NCBI GenBank assembly: GCA_003427395.1
Contig: BFEA01000549.1
Coordinates: 282,702-303,734, forward strand
Origin: Chara braunii
Lineage: Eukaryota > Streptophyta > Charophyceae > Charales > Characeae
DNA length: 21,033 nt
Direction of reading: 5' to 3'
The notes under the pieces: generated by a model
The model's input: only the letters and a program-made list of their open reading frames with translations
What the model was told of the DNA's origin: nothing
Database searches by the model: none
Program-made: the position numbers and the translations under genes
Shown: positions 19,613 through 21,033 of the stretch, piece after piece
Layout of the letters: the number at the start of each line of letters is the position of its first letter
Position numbering within the stretch: the first letter of the stretch is position 1

Positions 19613-19984
19613 TCGTTTGCTTGCACAATTATTCCTTGTGTTTGCTCATGGTTCCCTTGGGACATCCCAAGTCCCCGTCATTTTCCTACATGCTAACTCC
19701 ATTTCTTTGTCCCGCCGGCGGTCCCGCCGACGCGTGTCCCGTTTTTCGATTTTCATTATTTGGACCCATTTGGTCCCCGGCAACATTCCGGACATCGTCC
19801 CATTTTTATTTTTTTGGGGCCCATTGCCCTTGGTGGTCCCATCATTTCTACATTTGTGCCGATTTTTCTAGGTCGTGTGATCTCATCTCACGGTTGCCGC
19901 TTACCGTCTTTACTTGCCCCTTGCCGAAATTGCTCCTTTCTAGCCTTTCGGCCTTGCCGTAGCCCATTCCCCTTTGGACTTGTC

Positions 19985-20147
19985 ATCCCCATGCAGTCCG
20001 TAATTTCTCGGACTGTAGTCATGGCTGTTTTCTACACCCACAACCCCACAACTTGCCCCATGTTAAAATAAAATGAAGCATTAAATTTTCTAGTGCATCC
20101 GGGCTCAAATATTGGTTCCAGATGCACCTAGAACATGTGTTTTCTCT
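19985..20147 (+). repeat. ~163-bp tandem pair, unit 1
   Basis: Contains CATGCAGTCCG with its hairpin partner CGGACTG, ACCCCACAACTTGCCCCA, the GTGCATC/GATGCAC hairpin at 20093-20127 and ACATGTGTTTTCTC. The same elements recur in order 162-164 bp later. Confidence 0.8.
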
Positions 20148-20310
20148 CCCCCATGCAGTCCATTGCAACTCGGACTGCAATGGGGGTGAATTCCTTAGCC
20201 CCAATGCCCCACAATTAGCCCTTACTCAAAAAGAAAAAGAAACGGTTAATTCCCAAGTGCATCCGGCCTTGATTTTGGCTCCGGATGCACCTAAAACATG
20301 TGTTTCTCCT
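20148..20310 (+). repeat. ~163-bp tandem pair, unit 2
   Basis: Contains the GCAGTCC/GGACTGC hairpin (arms extend to CCCCCAT/ATGGGGG), GCCCCACAATTAGCCCTTA, the perfect 10-bp GTGCATCCGG/CCGGATGCAC hairpin (20257-20290) and ACATGTGTTTCTCC. Against unit 1, the GTGCAT hairpin replaces a C-A mismatch by paired bases. Confidence 0.8.
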
Positions 20311-20333
20311 CATGCATGTATTCCGTTTTATTC

Positions 20334-20406
20334 CGGTTGCAAGAAGCCTTCATTTTCTTTGATTTTCTCTGCAAAAATCAAAGAAAATCAAAGTCCTTTG
20401 CAACCG
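20334..20406. other. Long compound hairpin (15-bp inner, 9-bp outer stem)
   Basis: The inner arms 20352-20366 and 20374-20388 (ATTTTCTTTGATTTT and its complement) pair perfectly over 15 bp around a 7-base loop. The outer arms CGGTTGCAA (20334-20342) and TTGCAACCG (20398-20406) pair perfectly over 9 bp. Unpaired stretches of about nine bases separate the two stems. The size is like a short foldback transposon relic or a small-RNA precursor; neither is shown. Confidence 0.85.
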
Positions 20407-20485
20407 CCCTATTCCAGAATGAATCTGGTCACGGATGAATCTCCCCAAGTGACCGTTTTTTACCGTTAAGACCTTTTTCTCTTCT

Positions 20486-20515
20486 CTTTTCTTTTCTTTT
20501 CTTTTCTTTTCTTTT
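20486..20515 (+). repeat. (CTTTT)6 microsatellite
   Basis: Six exact CTTTT units inside a pyrimidine tract that runs from about 20471 to 20527. Confidence 0.95.
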
Positions 20516-21033
20516 CTCCTCCTTTCTTGGACAGTAGGGACCTGCCAGTCCCTACCTATGGCAGTCCCTACTGTCGGCCAACTCACTCACTCCCTCTCAC
20601 TTTTTTTTTCTTATTCTCCCACATTTTCTTTTTTTTTTTTCGCTCTTTTCTAGCATGTCAATTGTCAAGTGGCCGTTAAGGCCCTTTTCTAGCCTCTTCC
20701 TCTTAGTTTTGGCTTTCCCTATGCCCAAGGTGCAGTCCGTTATTTCTCGGACTGCAATAATGGTCTTCCCATGCCCATGGGAGCCTCCTTTTACTCCTAT
20801 ATGTCTCCCACAATGGTCCCTCCTACTCCGATTTTCTCCCAGAGGGCTATTTTTCACATGGGGCCTTACTTGACTCTATTTTCTTGAGGGAGGCTGATCC
20901 GATATTTTTCGGATTGCTCCCATGCCTCCCACTTCAGTTTTCTTTACTTTTCCTTTTCCTTTTGGCCTCCCCGTTTGTCACCACTAGTACTTGCACTAGT
21001 GGTGCTAATATTCTTGGTCGTCAAGATGTCGAT

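Larger units (their letters stand above)
18322..21002. other. Hairpin-dense field (over 20 short inverted repeats)
   Basis: Arm pairs seen: 18322-18329/18357-18364 (CGGACTGC); 18477-18485/18497-18505 (AGTCCGAGT); 18551-18559/18568-18576 (CCCCTTGGG); 18688-18695/18703-18710 (CTTGGATC); 18788-18798/18810-18820 (one mismatch); 18877-18887/18907-18917; 19021-19028/19040-19047 (GAGATATG); palindrome 19049-19062; 19095-19105/19119-19129; 19335-19339/19349-19353; 19465-19470/19479-19484; 19549-19556/19563-19570; 19584-19590/19606-19612; 19994-20000/20009-20015; 20093-20099/20121-20127; 20148-20161/20172-20186 (one bulge); 20257-20266/20281-20290; 20334-20342/20398-20406; 20530-20541/20564-20575; 20731-20739/20748-20756; 20767-20772/20777-20782; 20897-20902/20909-20914; 20981-20988/20995-21002. 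Arms of 6-7 bp are expected by chance here; about a dozen of 8 bp or more are not. Confidence 0.8.
20220..21033 (+). repeat. Diverged long tandem duplication, copy 2 (cut by window end)
   Basis: This is the partner of 18780-19612. Hairpins occupy the same positions but with different arms, for example ATCCGA/TCGGAT at 20897 against AGTCCG/CGGACT at 19465, and TCCCAT/ATGGGA at 20767 against CCCCC/GGGGG at 19335. The copy ends with CCACTAGT/ACTAGTGG and GGTGCTAATATT, after which the window stops, so its true end is unknown. Confidence 0.75.

Overview
This window reads as nuclear DNA of a eukaryote, most likely from the green plant lineage, and it is mostly repetitive and non-coding. The plant lean rests on a U6 snRNA-like relic near the left end, whose 5' hairpin (TCCTTCGGGACATCCG) is the plant-type form, and on large tandem arrays, long purine and pyrimidine tracts and no operon structure. 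No species can be named. Single N bases lie at 2107, 2236, 5616, 5640, 10268 and 14869; the one at 10268 separates two identical 95-bp blocks and looks like an unmerged contig overlap.

Layout from left to right: U6-like relic (164-240); about 3 kb with no gene I can support, holding one dispersed repeat pair (1112-1185 and 1649-1725); a CTG/CTGC-rich degenerate repeat (3298-4165); seven hairpins that share one conserved loop but have different, self-complementary stems (4838-5537); five ~120-bp units that alternate between two types (5831-6378); further isolated hairpins (6421-6643) and a hairpin cluster (7200-7444); three related, intronless, minus-strand protein-coding units (8306-11135); 2.9 kb without a recognisable gene; three tandem-repeat blocks (92-bp, then ~80-bp, then exactly 91-bp units, 14156-17625); a purine-only-like tract (17626-17903); and a hairpin-dense 2.7 kb tail containing a diverged tandem duplication offset by about 1,432 bp (18322 to window end).

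The only convincing protein genes are three paralogues I call A, B and C (transcribed C, then B, then A). They are 263, ~250 and 270 residues, very diverged from each other but colinear, with a shared G-x-x-x-L-S-x-x-G motif in the first third, a (M/Y)GPF motif at residues ~193-200 and a tryptophan/acidic C-terminal section. I do not recognise the family. B carries one in-frame TAG. Once the apparent assembly duplication is removed, only about 63 bp separate the stop of C from the ATG of B.

The most unusual signal is RNA- or DNA-level structure: hairpins whose position and loop are conserved between repeat copies while both stem arms change together. It appears independently in the 4.8-5.5 kb array and in the 18.3-21.0 kb duplication. 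I see no reverse transcriptase, integrase, gag or transposase reading frame, so any link to a transposable element is inference.
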